NCBI GenBank assembly: GCA_017881545.1
Contig: JADGQU010000159.1
Span: forward strand, 1 to 6,139
Reading direction: 5' to 3'
DNA: 6,139 nt
DNA from: Gemmatimonadaceae bacterium
GTDB taxonomy: Bacteria > Gemmatimonadota > Gemmatimonadetes > Gemmatimonadales > Gemmatimonadaceae
Each line of letters starts with the position of its first letter. The first letter of the stretch is position 1. Below the pieces are notes generated by a model. It was not told the origin of the DNA. It ran no database searches and saw only the letters and a program-made list of their open reading frames with translations. The translations under genes and the position numbers were made by a program. Of this stretch, positions 1 to 6,139 are shown piece after piece.

Positions 1-2
1 AT

Positions 3-1280
3 GTTGCCAAGCCCTCAAGCCTCGATGGCCCCGCAGCCGCCGGGGTAGTGTACGCCGGGGCTGTCGGGGATTTCGCACTCGCCTTCGGCGGAAACACGAC
101 AACTGAAGGCGAACTCGGTTATTCGGCGCTGCTGTCGGATGAATACCTCAACATCGAGACATTCCCGACGCGCATCGAAATCGACCAACGCAACACCACG
201 CCGGATAATTCCAATATCGTGGCCGTCTATCGCGCCACGCAGAAGGCGAGAGCCTCGGCTGACTTCGCCAGCACTAAAATAGGCGCCACAAACCTGAACG
301 ACCCCAGGCGCTCGGAAACGATGAGCCTCGCCGGGTTCGCCATCGACCTAATGGGCGAGGACTATTGCTCCGGCTCGCCCATCAGCCAGCTGAACGACGA
401 TGGAACGATTACATACGGCGATCCGCAAACTACAGCGCAGCTCTGGGACGACGCGATATCGAAATTCGATTCAGCGATAACGGTCGCGACCGCCGCCGGC
501 GCGACCGGCGCCGCGCAGCTCAACCTTGCCCGGGTCGGCCGGGCGCGGGCCCTTGTGAACAAGGGTGACTACGCGGGCGCGGCGACAACCGTGGCCGCCG
601 TGCCGACAAACTTTGTCTACCTGGCTCGCTACTCGATCAACACGAGCCGCGAAAACAACGGCGTGTTCTTCTGGAACCAGAACAACAAACGCTTTGCTCC
701 TACCGACGTCGAAGGCATCAATGGATTGCCGTATCGCACCGACAACGATGCGCGAGTGCGCCAGTCGCGTACCGCGGGCGCCGTGACAGCGGCGACAACA
801 GGGTTTGACGGCGTTAGTCCATTGTGGCTTGCGAACGCACCGGCGAATACATGGGCGCCGCAGGGGAAGTATGCTGTTCGGGACGCTTCGATACCGCTAG
901 CCACTGGTCTCGAAGCGCGCCTCATCGAGGCAGAAGCCGCGCTTTTTGCGAGTAATACTGCGGGGTTTCTGACCGCGATCAACGCCGAGCAAACGGCGCA
1001 GGGTGTGACGCTGTCGGCACTTCCTGCAACAGCTGTCGCTCAGCAGAACCTTTTGTTCAAGGAGAGAGCCTACTCACTTTGGCTCACCGCCCACAGGTTG
1101 GGTGACATGCGTCGCCTCATTCGGCAGTACACCCGTGATTCGGAGACCGTGTTCCCAACCGGAACCTTTTTCCATGCGGGCTCGGCTTCCGGAAATTACG
1201 GAACGGATGTCAACCTTATCCTGCCGAACCAGGAAAAGAACAACCCGAGTTTTACGGGGTGCATCGACCGCAAGGCGTAA
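3..1280 (+). CDS. SusD/RagB-like outer-membrane nutrient uptake lipoprotein (5' end off the window)
   Basis: The reading frame is open from the window edge (first full codon at 3) to the TAA at 1278-1280, giving 425 residues. The GTG at 48 is not taken as the start, because in-frame sequence before it (AKPSSLDGPA) continues naturally into the SusD-like domain. The signal peptide and lipobox Cys must lie upstream of the window. SusD-family proteins are surface lipoproteins that cap TonB-dependent transporters and bind glycans, peptides or other nutrients; the ligand here cannot be told. Visible features: an N-terminal helical part with GDFALAFGG; LLSDEY at about residue 43-48; a TPR-like helix pair (ARVGRARALVNKGDYAGAA) near the middle; the LEARLIEAEA helix at about 303-312; and the C-terminal family signature with HRLGDMRR at about 364-371, followed by FPTG, YGTDVN and NNPSFTGC. 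Probably only a few tens of residues are missing. The gene is convergent with the plug-like gene and shares its terminator. Confidence 0.85.
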   Translation, partial: VAKPSSLDGPAAAGVVYAGAVGDFALAFGGNTTTEGELGYSALLSDEYLNIETFPTRIEIDQRNTTPDNSNIVAVYRATQKARASADFASTKIGATNLNDPRRSETMSLAGFAIDLMGEDYCSGSPISQLNDDGTITYGDPQTTAQLWDDAISKFDSAITVATAAGATGAAQLNLARVGRARALVNKGDYAGAATTVAAVPTNFVYLARYSINTSRENNGVFFWNQNNKRFAPTDVEGINGLPYRTDNDARVRQSRTAGAVTAATTGFDGVSPLWLANAPANTWAPQGKYAVRDASIPLATGLEARLIEAEAALFASNTAGFLTAINAEQTAQGVTLSALPATAVAQQNLLFKERAYSLWLTAHRLGDMRRLIRQYTRDSETVFPTGTFFHAGSASGNYGTDVNLILPNQEKNNPSFTGCIDRKA

Positions 1281-1296
1281 CGGAATGGCTGAAAAG

Positions 1297-1332
1297 AAAA
1301 GGGGATGGGCTAAATGCCCATCCCCTTTTTTT
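1297..1332. terminator. Bidirectional rho-independent terminator
   Basis: A perfect inverted repeat has a GC-rich 10-bp stem core (GGGGATGGGC at 1301-1310, GCCCATCCCC at 1316-1325) and a 5-nt loop (TAAAT). Four A:T pairs (1297-1300 with 1326-1329) extend the stem. On the plus strand a run of seven T follows (1326-1332). On the minus strand the A-rich left flank (AAAAGAAAA, 1292-1300) reads as UUUU-C-UUUU. It lies 16 nt after the SusD-like stop codon and 23 nt beyond the stop of the convergent plug-like gene, so it can end transcription from both sides. Confidence 0.9.
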
Positions 1333-1355
1333 GCCCATCCGACGGAAGGGAAGGT

Positions 1356-1793
1356 CTATATACCGGACTTGCTCACAATCCGAATAACACCAGCGTTGGA
1401 ATTGGTGCCCTCCTCGGATGCTCCGGCGATTCCGCCCAGGAGCTCGATCCAGGCGATTGACCCGGCCGGAATTTCGCGGAGTCTTCCCAGGTCGCTGACC
1501 CGCGCGCCGTCAATAATCAGTCGCGGGACATCGCTGCTGTTAATGAGCATGCTCGTTCGACCGCGATGCGAATGCACGCCAGCACGTCCAGTCGCGGGAT
1601 CGCTCACCATCCGAAAATAGCCGCTTTGCTCGACTACATCCCACGCGGTGGCGGCATTGGTTGCGGCGATCATTTGCTCCGTGATCACCTTTCCGTTTAC
1701 CGGAACCTCCGCTGAATTCAGCGGGTGGATGGACGCGCAAGCGTTCGCGGCGAGGACCAGCGGGGCCAGAACCAACATTGTGCATGTGCGCAT
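1356..1793 (-). CDS. Short putative lipoprotein with stand-alone TonB-receptor plug-like domain
   Basis: The gene encodes 145 residues and ends with TAG. Residues 1-19 look like a lipoprotein signal: Arg2, a hydrophobic stretch MLVLAPLVLAA, then Cys19. The lipobox (ANAC) is weak, so a non-lipidated exported form is possible. The rest resembles the plug domain of TonB-dependent receptors. TAWDVVEQSG (49-58) opens it, RGRTSMLINSSDVP (77-90) matches the plug RG-x-x-S loop, RLIIDGARVSDLGRLREIP (91-109) matches the 'vvvDGvp' strand, and IELLGGIAGASEEGTNSNAGVIRIVSK (117-142, shown by its key parts IELLGG, GTNSNAGVIRI) matches the strand-loop-strand before the barrel. No beta-barrel or N-terminal TonB box follows, and the frame ends cleanly, so this looks like a small complete protein and not a broken receptor. 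Its function is unknown; it may be a periplasmic or outer-membrane accessory factor. The start is supported by GGAG 6 nt upstream. It converges on the SusD-like gene. Confidence 0.75.
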   Translation of the reverse strand: MRTCTMLVLAPLVLAANACASIHPLNSAEVPVNGKVITEQMIAATNAATAWDVVEQSGYFRMVSDPATGRAGVHSHRGRTSMLINSSDVPRLIIDGARVSDLGRLREIPAGSIAWIELLGGIAGASEEGTNSNAGVIRIVSKSGI

Positions 1794-1799
1794 ACGCCA

Positions 1800-1803
1800 C
1801 TCC
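1800..1803 (-). promoter_or_regulatory. Ribosome binding site of the plug-like gene
   Basis: On the minus strand GGAG lies 6 nt before the ATG at 1793-1791. This is standard Shine-Dalgarno spacing. It favours this start over the in-frame Met6 codon five codons further on, which would cut off the positively charged n-region of the signal peptide. Confidence 0.65.
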
Positions 1804-1818
1804 GACGGGACTGCTCAA

Positions 1819-1847
1819 ACAATGGCGCGGGGCAAACGGACTGTCAA
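1819..1847 (-). promoter_or_regulatory. Sigma-70-type promoter for the plug-like gene
   Basis: On the minus strand a perfect -35 box TTGACA (plus-strand 1842-1847) is followed after exactly 17 nt by CATTGT (1819-1824), which matches the -10 consensus at 3 of 6 positions including A2 and the final T. Transcription would start near 1812, giving a leader of about 20 nt that just contains the GGAG ribosome site. The element begins only 20 nt beyond the helicase stop codon. The weak -10 suggests modest strength or a need for an activator; the perfect -35 and ideal spacing make it credible. Confidence 0.55.
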
Positions 1848-1867
1848 GACGAAACCACTAGGGTTGC

Positions 1868-3943
1868 TCAGCTGTTGAACCGCGAGCGTAGCAACGCTCG
1901 GAGATCGAGGAGAGGCCCCTTTTCATCTTCGACTGGCGCGCTCGACGCGTCAGTTCCGAGTGCTATGCGCTGCATGTTGTCTCGAACTCCGCGATCGATG
2001 AAGCGGCACAGCTGGTCGAGCGAGTAGTCGGCGCCCCGCCGTGACGAGTAGGCGTTGAGCGGGTAGGACACGCTCAGGTGATTGCGGGCGCGGGTGAGCG
2101 CGACGTACATGAGGCGGCGCTCTTCTTCCGTTTCCTCGTCGTCGTTGAGACAGCGCGCCGACGGGAACCAGCCATCCACTGCCCAGATCACGAACACGGC
2201 GTCCCACTCCTTTCCCTTGGCGGAGTGAGCGGTGCTGAGAATCAGGCAGTCGTTCTCCTCGCGAGTCCCGGTGGCGAGGTCCTGGGTAGCCTGCGGCGGC
2301 TCGAGCGCGAGCGCCGAGAGAAACGTGGCGCGATCGGGATAGCCGGCGGCGATGATCTGGAGCTGGTCGAGATCGGCGAGGCGTGGCTCGACCTTATCGT
2401 AACGCTCGCGGAGAATGTTGTCGTACAGCAACCGGACACGCGCAATGTCGGCGGCGACCCGTGCCTCGTCCTGAATCGGTCCGTCCCGGAGTCCGTCGAG
2501 CAAGCCGACGAGCGCGGCGTGCGCGCCTCTCGCCCTGGGCGGCGGATTGTAGCGGCCAAAGGCGGCCGACTCCCACGCCGCCGAAGCCATTGCGTCAATC
2601 GCGGCGCGCGCGGTCGCATCTCCGATTCCGGGGAGCAGGAGCAGCAGCCTGTACCAGCTCACCTCGTCGCGAGGATTCTCGAGAATGCGCAGGAACGCGA
2701 GCACATCCTTCACGTGCGCCGCCTCGAGGAACTTGAGCCCGCCCCATTTCTCGAACGGAATCTTGCGGTTGGTGAGCTCGATCTCCAAGTCCGCCGACAT
2801 GTAGCCCGCGCGAAAGAGCACGGCGATCTCGGCGAGCGGCGTCCCCTCTTCGTGCAGCTCCAGGATGCGGTCGACGACGAACTGCGTCTGCTGTTGCTCG
2901 TCCCGCGCGGCGACCAACCATGGCTGTTCGCCGCCGGTTCGCTCGGTCCAGAGATTCTTGGTGAACCTCTCGGCCGCGCGTGAGATGAGCGTGTTGGTGA
3001 CGCTCAGGATCGGCTGCGTCGAGCGGTAGTTCTGTTCCAGCGCGACGATCGTCGCGCCGGCAAACTGTTTCGGGAAGTCGAGGATGTTCCTGAAGTGAGC
3101 GCCACGGAACGAATAAATACTCTGCGCGTCGTCACCCACCACCGTAATGTTGCTGTGCGCCTTGCACATGCCGCGAAGGATCCGCGCCTGGAGCACATTG
3201 GTATCCTGGTACTCGTCGACAAGGATATGATCGTAGAGCCCGGAGATCTTCTTCCCGAGCTCAGGAGACGCCTCGAGCAGGAGCGCCCAAAAAAGAAGGA
3301 GGTCGTCGTAGTCGACGAGGTTTCGCTCCTGCTTCCGGCGCGTGTAGTCCGCGTAAATCTTGCCGAAGTCCTCGAGGTAGTCCGTGAACTGCGGGTAATC
3401 GTCACGAACTACGTCGTCGATGGGAATGCCGGTGTTGATGTGCCGGGAGTACACGTACTGGAGCGTCTCCTTCTTGGGAAAGCGCTTGGATTTGGTGGCG
3501 TATCCGAGGTGCGCGCGTGACAGCTGCATCAGATCAGCGGAATCGCCCTGATCCATGATCGTAAAGTCTTTCGCCAGTCCGGCGGCCTGTCCGTAGCGGC
3601 GCAGGAGCTTGTGCGCCGTGGCGTGAAAAGTTCCTCCCGCCACACGTTTGGAGTTGCTTCCGACCAGTCGCTCGGCTCGCGACAACATCTCCTGCGCCGC
3701 TCTGCGCGTGAACGTCAACAGGAGTATCCGCTCGGCCGGCACTCCACGCTCGATCAGATGCGCAACGCGATAGACGAGAGTGCGCGTCTTCCCGGTCCCG
3801 GCCCCGGCGATGATGAGCAGAGGGCCTTCGCCGTGCGTCGCGGCGGCGGCTTGCTGCGGATTCAGCTCCGCCGAGAAATCGCGCAGAGTACCAGTCGATT
3901 CCGCGCGCGCCCGAGGAGGATAGACCTTTAACGTCTCGGTCAC
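1868..3943 (-). CDS. UvrD/PcrA-like superfamily 1 ATP-dependent 3'-5' DNA helicase
   Basis: This 691-residue protein carries the full SF1A helicase motif set: Q-motif LNPQQ (27-31), Walker A GAGTGKT (47-53), motif Ia LTFTRRAAQEM (76-86), GGTFHATAHKLLR (103-115), Walker B VDEYQDTN (242-249), motif III VVGDDAQSIYSFRGA (268-282), motif IV LEQNYRS (302-308), the 2B-region block GGLKFLEAAHVKDVLAFLR (401-419), LPGIGDATARA (437-447), motif V STAHSAKGKEWDAVFV (570-585) and motif VI EEERRLMYVALTRAR (606-620). It should unwind DNA in repair or replication-fork rescue, but whether it is the cell's main UvrD/PcrA is unclear. Only 71 residues follow motif VI, so the long C-terminal Tudor-type tail of PcrA/UvrD appears to be absent or shortened. 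The GTG start at 3943 overlaps the lipB stop as GTGA. No clear ribosome site precedes it, so translation is probably coupled to lipB. The stop is TGA at 1870-1868. Confidence 0.92.
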   Translation of the reverse strand: MTETLKVYPPRARAESTGTLRDFSAELNPQQAAAATHGEGPLLIIAGAGTGKTRTLVYRVAHLIERGVPAERILLLTFTRRAAQEMLSRAERLVGSNSKRVAGGTFHATAHKLLRRYGQAAGLAKDFTIMDQGDSADLMQLSRAHLGYATKSKRFPKKETLQYVYSRHINTGIPIDDVVRDDYPQFTDYLEDFGKIYADYTRRKQERNLVDYDDLLLFWALLLEASPELGKKISGLYDHILVDEYQDTNVLQARILRGMCKAHSNITVVGDDAQSIYSFRGAHFRNILDFPKQFAGATIVALEQNYRSTQPILSVTNTLISRAAERFTKNLWTERTGGEQPWLVAARDEQQQTQFVVDRILELHEEGTPLAEIAVLFRAGYMSADLEIELTNRKIPFEKWGGLKFLEAAHVKDVLAFLRILENPRDEVSWYRLLLLLPGIGDATARAAIDAMASAAWESAAFGRYNPPPRARGAHAALVGLLDGLRDGPIQDEARVAADIARVRLLYDNILRERYDKVEPRLADLDQLQIIAAGYPDRATFLSALALEPPQATQDLATGTREENDCLILSTAHSAKGKEWDAVFVIWAVDGWFPSARCLNDDEETEEERRLMYVALTRARNHLSVSYPLNAYSSRRGADYSLDQLCRFIDRGVRDNMQRIALGTDASSAPVEDEKGPLLDLRALLRSRFNS
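1883..1900. repeat. Short inverted repeat (hairpin) at the 3' end of the helicase gene
   Basis: A perfect 7-bp inverted repeat (CGAGCGT at 1883-1889, ACGCTCG at 1894-1900) with a 4-nt loop lies within the last ten or so codons of the helicase gene. No U-tract follows on either strand, so it is not a canonical intrinsic terminator. It could stabilise the mRNA 3' end or be a chance result of Arg-rich GC codons (RALLRSR). Confidence 0.35.
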
Positions 3944-4632
3944 GCGACGTTTTCGAGCAGTGTGGAGCGGGAGGTAATTACGGCCGTCAGGTCGAAAGCT
4001 GCCGCGAATCTGGCGGTGACGCGATCCTGCGCGTCCTGCATGGATATGTCTTCCGAGCCCAGCTCGCGCGCGATCGACGTCATCACGACGCCGTCGATCC
4101 CGCAGGGAACAATGAGATCGAAATAGGAGAGGTCGGTCGTGACGTTGAGGGCGAAGCCGTGCCAGGTGACCCAGTCACGGGCGTGAACTCCGATCGAGGC
4201 GATCTTCTTCCCGTGCGTCCACACTCCGGTGTAGGCGGTGTTGCGCTCGCCCGGAACCCCATAGTCGGCGAGCGAGTTGATGAGCGCTTCCTCGATCTTT
4301 CTCAGGTACCAATGCAGGTCCTGCCGATGTCGTTTGAGATCGATGATCGGGTACCCCACGAGCTGTCCCGGTCCGTGGAAGGTGACGTCCCCACCGCGCT
4401 CGACCTCGAACAGCTCCACTCCTTTGCTCTGGAGAAATTCAGGAGATGCGACGAGATGCTTCTGCTTCGATGACCGGCCGAGTGTGACTACCGGTGGGTG
4501 GTCGACGAGAAGAAGGAGGTCCTGCGGGATTGCTCCGGAGATTCTTTCGCGGGCGAGGCTACGCTGCAGCTCGAGCACTTCCACATAGCCCAATTGGCCC
4601 AGTGGGACCGTCCATAACTCGCGATCAGCCAC
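3940..4632 (-). CDS. lipB: Octanoyl-[acyl-carrier-protein]:protein N-octanoyltransferase LipB
   Basis: LipB moves an octanoyl group from octanoyl-ACP onto the lipoyl-domain lysine of E2 subunits and GcvH in the cytoplasm, the first step of lipoate synthesis before LipA inserts sulfur. The protein has 230 residues, close to the usual bacterial length. Visible family signatures are HPPVVTLGR (45-53), RGGDVTFHGPGQLVGYPI (79-96), the KKIASIG segment with the expected catalytic lysine at 143, WHGFALNV (157-164), and IVPCGI with the expected catalytic thioester cysteine at 177. All key residues are present. The GTG start at 4632 is set by AGGTGA 6 nt upstream and a 15-nt gap from the lpdA stop. The TGA stop overlaps the helicase GTG by 4 nt. 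lpdA immediately upstream acts on the same lipoylated complexes. No lipA is in the window. Confidence 0.96.
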   Translation of the reverse strand: MADRELWTVPLGQLGYVEVLELQRSLARERISGAIPQDLLLLVDHPPVVTLGRSSKQKHLVASPEFLQSKGVELFEVERGGDVTFHGPGQLVGYPIIDLKRHRQDLHWYLRKIEEALINSLADYGVPGERNTAYTGVWTHGKKIASIGVHARDWVTWHGFALNVTTDLSYFDLIVPCGIDGVVMTSIARELGSEDISMQDAQDRVTARFAAAFDLTAVITSRSTLLENVA

Positions 4633-4638
4633 TGTGCG

Positions 4639-4644
4639 TCACCT
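4639..4644 (-). promoter_or_regulatory. Ribosome binding site that fixes the lipB GTG start
   Basis: On the minus strand AGGTGA, part of the full anti-16S complement AAGGAGGTGA, lies in the 15-nt lpdA-lipB gap, 6 nt before the GTG at 4632-4630. This supports the non-ATG start and shows lipB can be translated on its own from the shared transcript. Confidence 0.7.
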
Positions 4645-4647
4645 AAA

Positions 4648-6051
4648 TCACGCGTCCAGAACCTTGCCGAGCGAGTCGAGAGCGGCCTGAGCGATAGCTT
4701 CGGAAAGGGTGGGGTGGGCGTGGATGGCCAGATCGACCTCTTCTACGGTGAATTCGTTCTCACGCGCGACTGCGAGCTCGTGGATCAGCTCGGTGGCATG
4801 CGCGCCGATGATGTGCGCGCCGAGGATCTCGCCGTACTTGGCGTCGCGGATGATCTTGACGAAGCCTTCCGTCTCACCTGAGGTGCGGGCGCGTCCGCTC
4901 GCGGAGAAAGGAAACTTGCCGACCTTGTAGTCGATCTTCTTTTCTTTCACTTGTGCTTCGGTCATGCCGATTGATGCGACTTCGGGGTGGCAGTAGGTCG
5001 CGTTCGGGATGTTGCCGTAGTTGACCGGGTGAACGTGCTTCTCGCCGGCGAGGAATTCGGCGAAGACGACTCCTTCGCGCTGACCCTTGTGGGCGAGCAT
5101 CGGCGGGCCGGCGACATCGCCGATGGCGTAGATGCCTTTCGCGGACGTTTCCATCCGCTCGTTGATCTTGATGAAGCCGCGGTCGGTGAGCTGAACTCCG
5201 AGCTCCTTGATGCCAATGTCCTCGATGCATGGAGCGCGTCCGGCGGCGACGAGAACCTTCTCCACCTCGAGGCTTTGCTTTTTGCCCGCGATTTCGACGC
5301 TCATGGTCACCGAGCTCTTCCCAACCTTCACATCGCTGATCTTCGCGGCGGAGAGGACATCGATCTTCCGCTTCTTGAAGCTTCTCGCCAGTTCGGCGCC
5401 GCAGTCCGCATCTTCGAGGGGGAGGATGCCGGGAAGCACCTCGATGAGAGTGACCTGCGTGCCGAAAGCGGTAAAGACGTCGGCGAACTCGCAGCCCACA
5501 GCTCCCGCGCCGATGATCGCCATCGTCTTCGGGGCGGTCTCGAGAATCAGCGCTTCGTCGGAGGAGATCACCGTCGACTTGTTGAGGTCCAGCCCGATCT
5601 GCGGCAGTCCCTTGACCTTGGAGCCGGTCGAGATGACTACTGCCTTCTTCGCTTCGTGCTTCTCCTCCTTGCCGTCGACTGTCACCGTTACTGAATTCTT
5701 GCCGGTGATGCGTCCGTTGCCCTTGATCCAGGTGATCTTGTTCTTCTTGAAGAGGTATTCGACGCCTTTCGAGTTCTGCGTGCTCACGGCGCGCGAGCGC
5801 TTCATCGCAACGCCGAAGTCGAGCTTTACATCGCCGACGGTTATGCCGAAATCCTTTGCGTGCGAAACCCTGGTCGCGAGGGACGCCGATTCGAGGAGCG
5901 CTTTGGCGGGAATGCAGCCCCAGAGTACGCAGGTGCCGCCGAGTCCGTCGCGCTCGACTACGGCCACGGACATTCCAAGCTGGGCGGAGCGGATCGCGCC
6001 GACGTAGCCGGCCGGGCCGCCGCCTATGAAAATCACGTCAAAAGAGGCCAT
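4648..6051 (-). CDS. lpdA: Dihydrolipoyl dehydrogenase (E3), FAD/NAD flavoprotein
   Basis: LpdA reoxidises dihydrolipoyl groups on the E2 subunits of 2-oxoacid dehydrogenases and on GcvH, passing electrons through a disulfide and FAD to NAD+. It has 467 residues, the normal length. Features in order: FAD-binding IGGGPAGYVGA (9-19); redox-active disulfide GGTCVLWGCIPAK with Cys41 and Cys46; NAD-binding IIGAGAVGCEFADVF (179-193) with acidic Glu204 at the end of the second strand, fitting NAD preference; second FAD motif GIYAIGDVAG (306-315); and a dimer-interface domain ending in HAHPTLSEA (444-452), which supplies the catalytic His446-Glu451 pair. The disulfide loop CVLWGC differs from the common CLNVGC, but both cysteines are kept. 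No lipoyl domain is fused. The ATG at 6051 is right for the fold, because the FAD strand begins at residue 4; the ribosome site is weak (GAACGAA). It is the first of three tightly spaced genes, followed by lipB. Confidence 0.96.
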   Translation of the reverse strand: MASFDVIFIGGGPAGYVGAIRSAQLGMSVAVVERDGLGGTCVLWGCIPAKALLESASLATRVSHAKDFGITVGDVKLDFGVAMKRSRAVSTQNSKGVEYLFKKNKITWIKGNGRITGKNSVTVTVDGKEEKHEAKKAVVISTGSKVKGLPQIGLDLNKSTVISSDEALILETAPKTMAIIGAGAVGCEFADVFTAFGTQVTLIEVLPGILPLEDADCGAELARSFKKRKIDVLSAAKISDVKVGKSSVTMSVEIAGKKQSLEVEKVLVAAGRAPCIEDIGIKELGVQLTDRGFIKINERMETSAKGIYAIGDVAGPPMLAHKGQREGVVFAEFLAGEKHVHPVNYGNIPNATYCHPEVASIGMTEAQVKEKKIDYKVGKFPFSASGRARTSGETEGFVKIIRDAKYGEILGAHIIGAHATELIHELAVARENEFTVEEVDLAIHAHPTLSEAIAQAALDSLGKVLDA

Positions 6052-6139
6052 TTCGTTCGTGGAGTGGGGAGGTTAGAAGATAAATCTAGCTACTGGAGGG
6101 CCGGACGATTCCACCTGGAGTGCGGCTACTAACTACCCT

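Noticed and set aside
1..48. ATG at position 1 as a gene start
   Set aside because: It is in a different frame and reaches a stop codon (TAG at 46-48) after 15 codons. It is an out-of-frame coincidence inside the SusD-like gene.
48..50. GTG at 48 as the true start of the SusD-like gene
   Set aside because: The frame is open to the window edge with plausible SusD-like residues before it, and starting here would leave no signal peptide. It is better read as an internal Val codon of a 5'-truncated gene.
1316..1340. Direct repeat GCCCATCC at 1316-1323 and 1333-1340
   Set aside because: The first copy is part of the terminator stem. Two 8-nt copies are too few and too short to indicate a repeat element or attachment site.
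1883..1900. Hairpin as an intrinsic terminator for the helicase operon
   Set aside because: The stem is only 7 bp, lies inside the coding sequence, and has no U-tract after it on the minus strand.
2078..2983. Long open frame on the plus strand (301 codons)
   Set aside because: It lies fully antisense to the helicase gene, whose motifs are unambiguous. The translation is Arg/Glu-rich and low in complexity, typical of a high-GC shadow frame.
5207..6007. Open frame of 266 codons on the plus strand
   Set aside because: It is antisense to lpdA, has no recognisable domain, and is explained by codon bias of the real gene.
6073..6088. AT-rich stretch upstream of lpdA as its promoter
   Set aside because: On the minus strand TATCTT (6077-6082) and TAGATT (6083-6088) each match a -10 box at 4 of 6 positions, but neither has a recognisable -35 box at 16-18 nt. 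A promoter here is possible but not supported well enough to annotate.

Overview
The window looks like chromosomal DNA of a moderately high-GC Gram-negative bacterium, most likely Gemmatimonadota. This rests on two things. The first is a SusD/RagB-type protein whose C-terminus ends in a YGTDVN...NNP.FTGC pattern. The second is a short lipoprotein-like protein resembling a stand-alone TonB-dependent receptor plug domain. I recall both as common in that phylum. The assignment is an inference from protein style, with no marker gene to confirm it.

Layout: (1) Positions 3-1280, plus strand, hold the body and 3' end of a SusD/RagB-like outer-membrane nutrient-uptake lipoprotein gene. Its start, signal peptide and any partner TonB receptor gene lie off the left edge. 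(2) Positions 1297-1332 hold a strong hairpin with U-tracts on both sides, placed between two convergent genes, so it should terminate in both directions. (3) Positions 1356-1793, minus strand, hold a 145-residue plug-like putative lipoprotein with its own plausible sigma-70 promoter and ribosome binding site. (4) Positions 1868-6051, minus strand, hold a tight three-gene cluster in the transcription order lpdA (dihydrolipoyl dehydrogenase), lipB (octanoyltransferase) and a UvrD/PcrA-like superfamily 1 DNA helicase. The gap between lpdA and lipB is 15 nt, and lipB and the helicase overlap by 4 nt. (5) Positions 6052-6139 are the lpdA leader, with no gene seen.

lpdA and lipB belong together functionally. 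LipB places octanoyl groups on E2 and GcvH proteins as the first step of lipoate synthesis, and LpdA reoxidises the dihydrolipoyl arms of those same complexes. The helicase appears to be a passenger in this operon, translationally coupled to lipB. The SusD-like and plug-like proteins would both act at the outer membrane. They are convergent, so they are not an operon.

Every stretch over 300 bases is covered by a recognised gene. I found no mobile element, CRISPR array, tRNA or rRNA, and no convincing undescribed multi-gene system. The most unusual items are the stand-alone plug-like lipoprotein, the mixed lipoate/helicase operon, and sequence variants in LpdA and the helicase.
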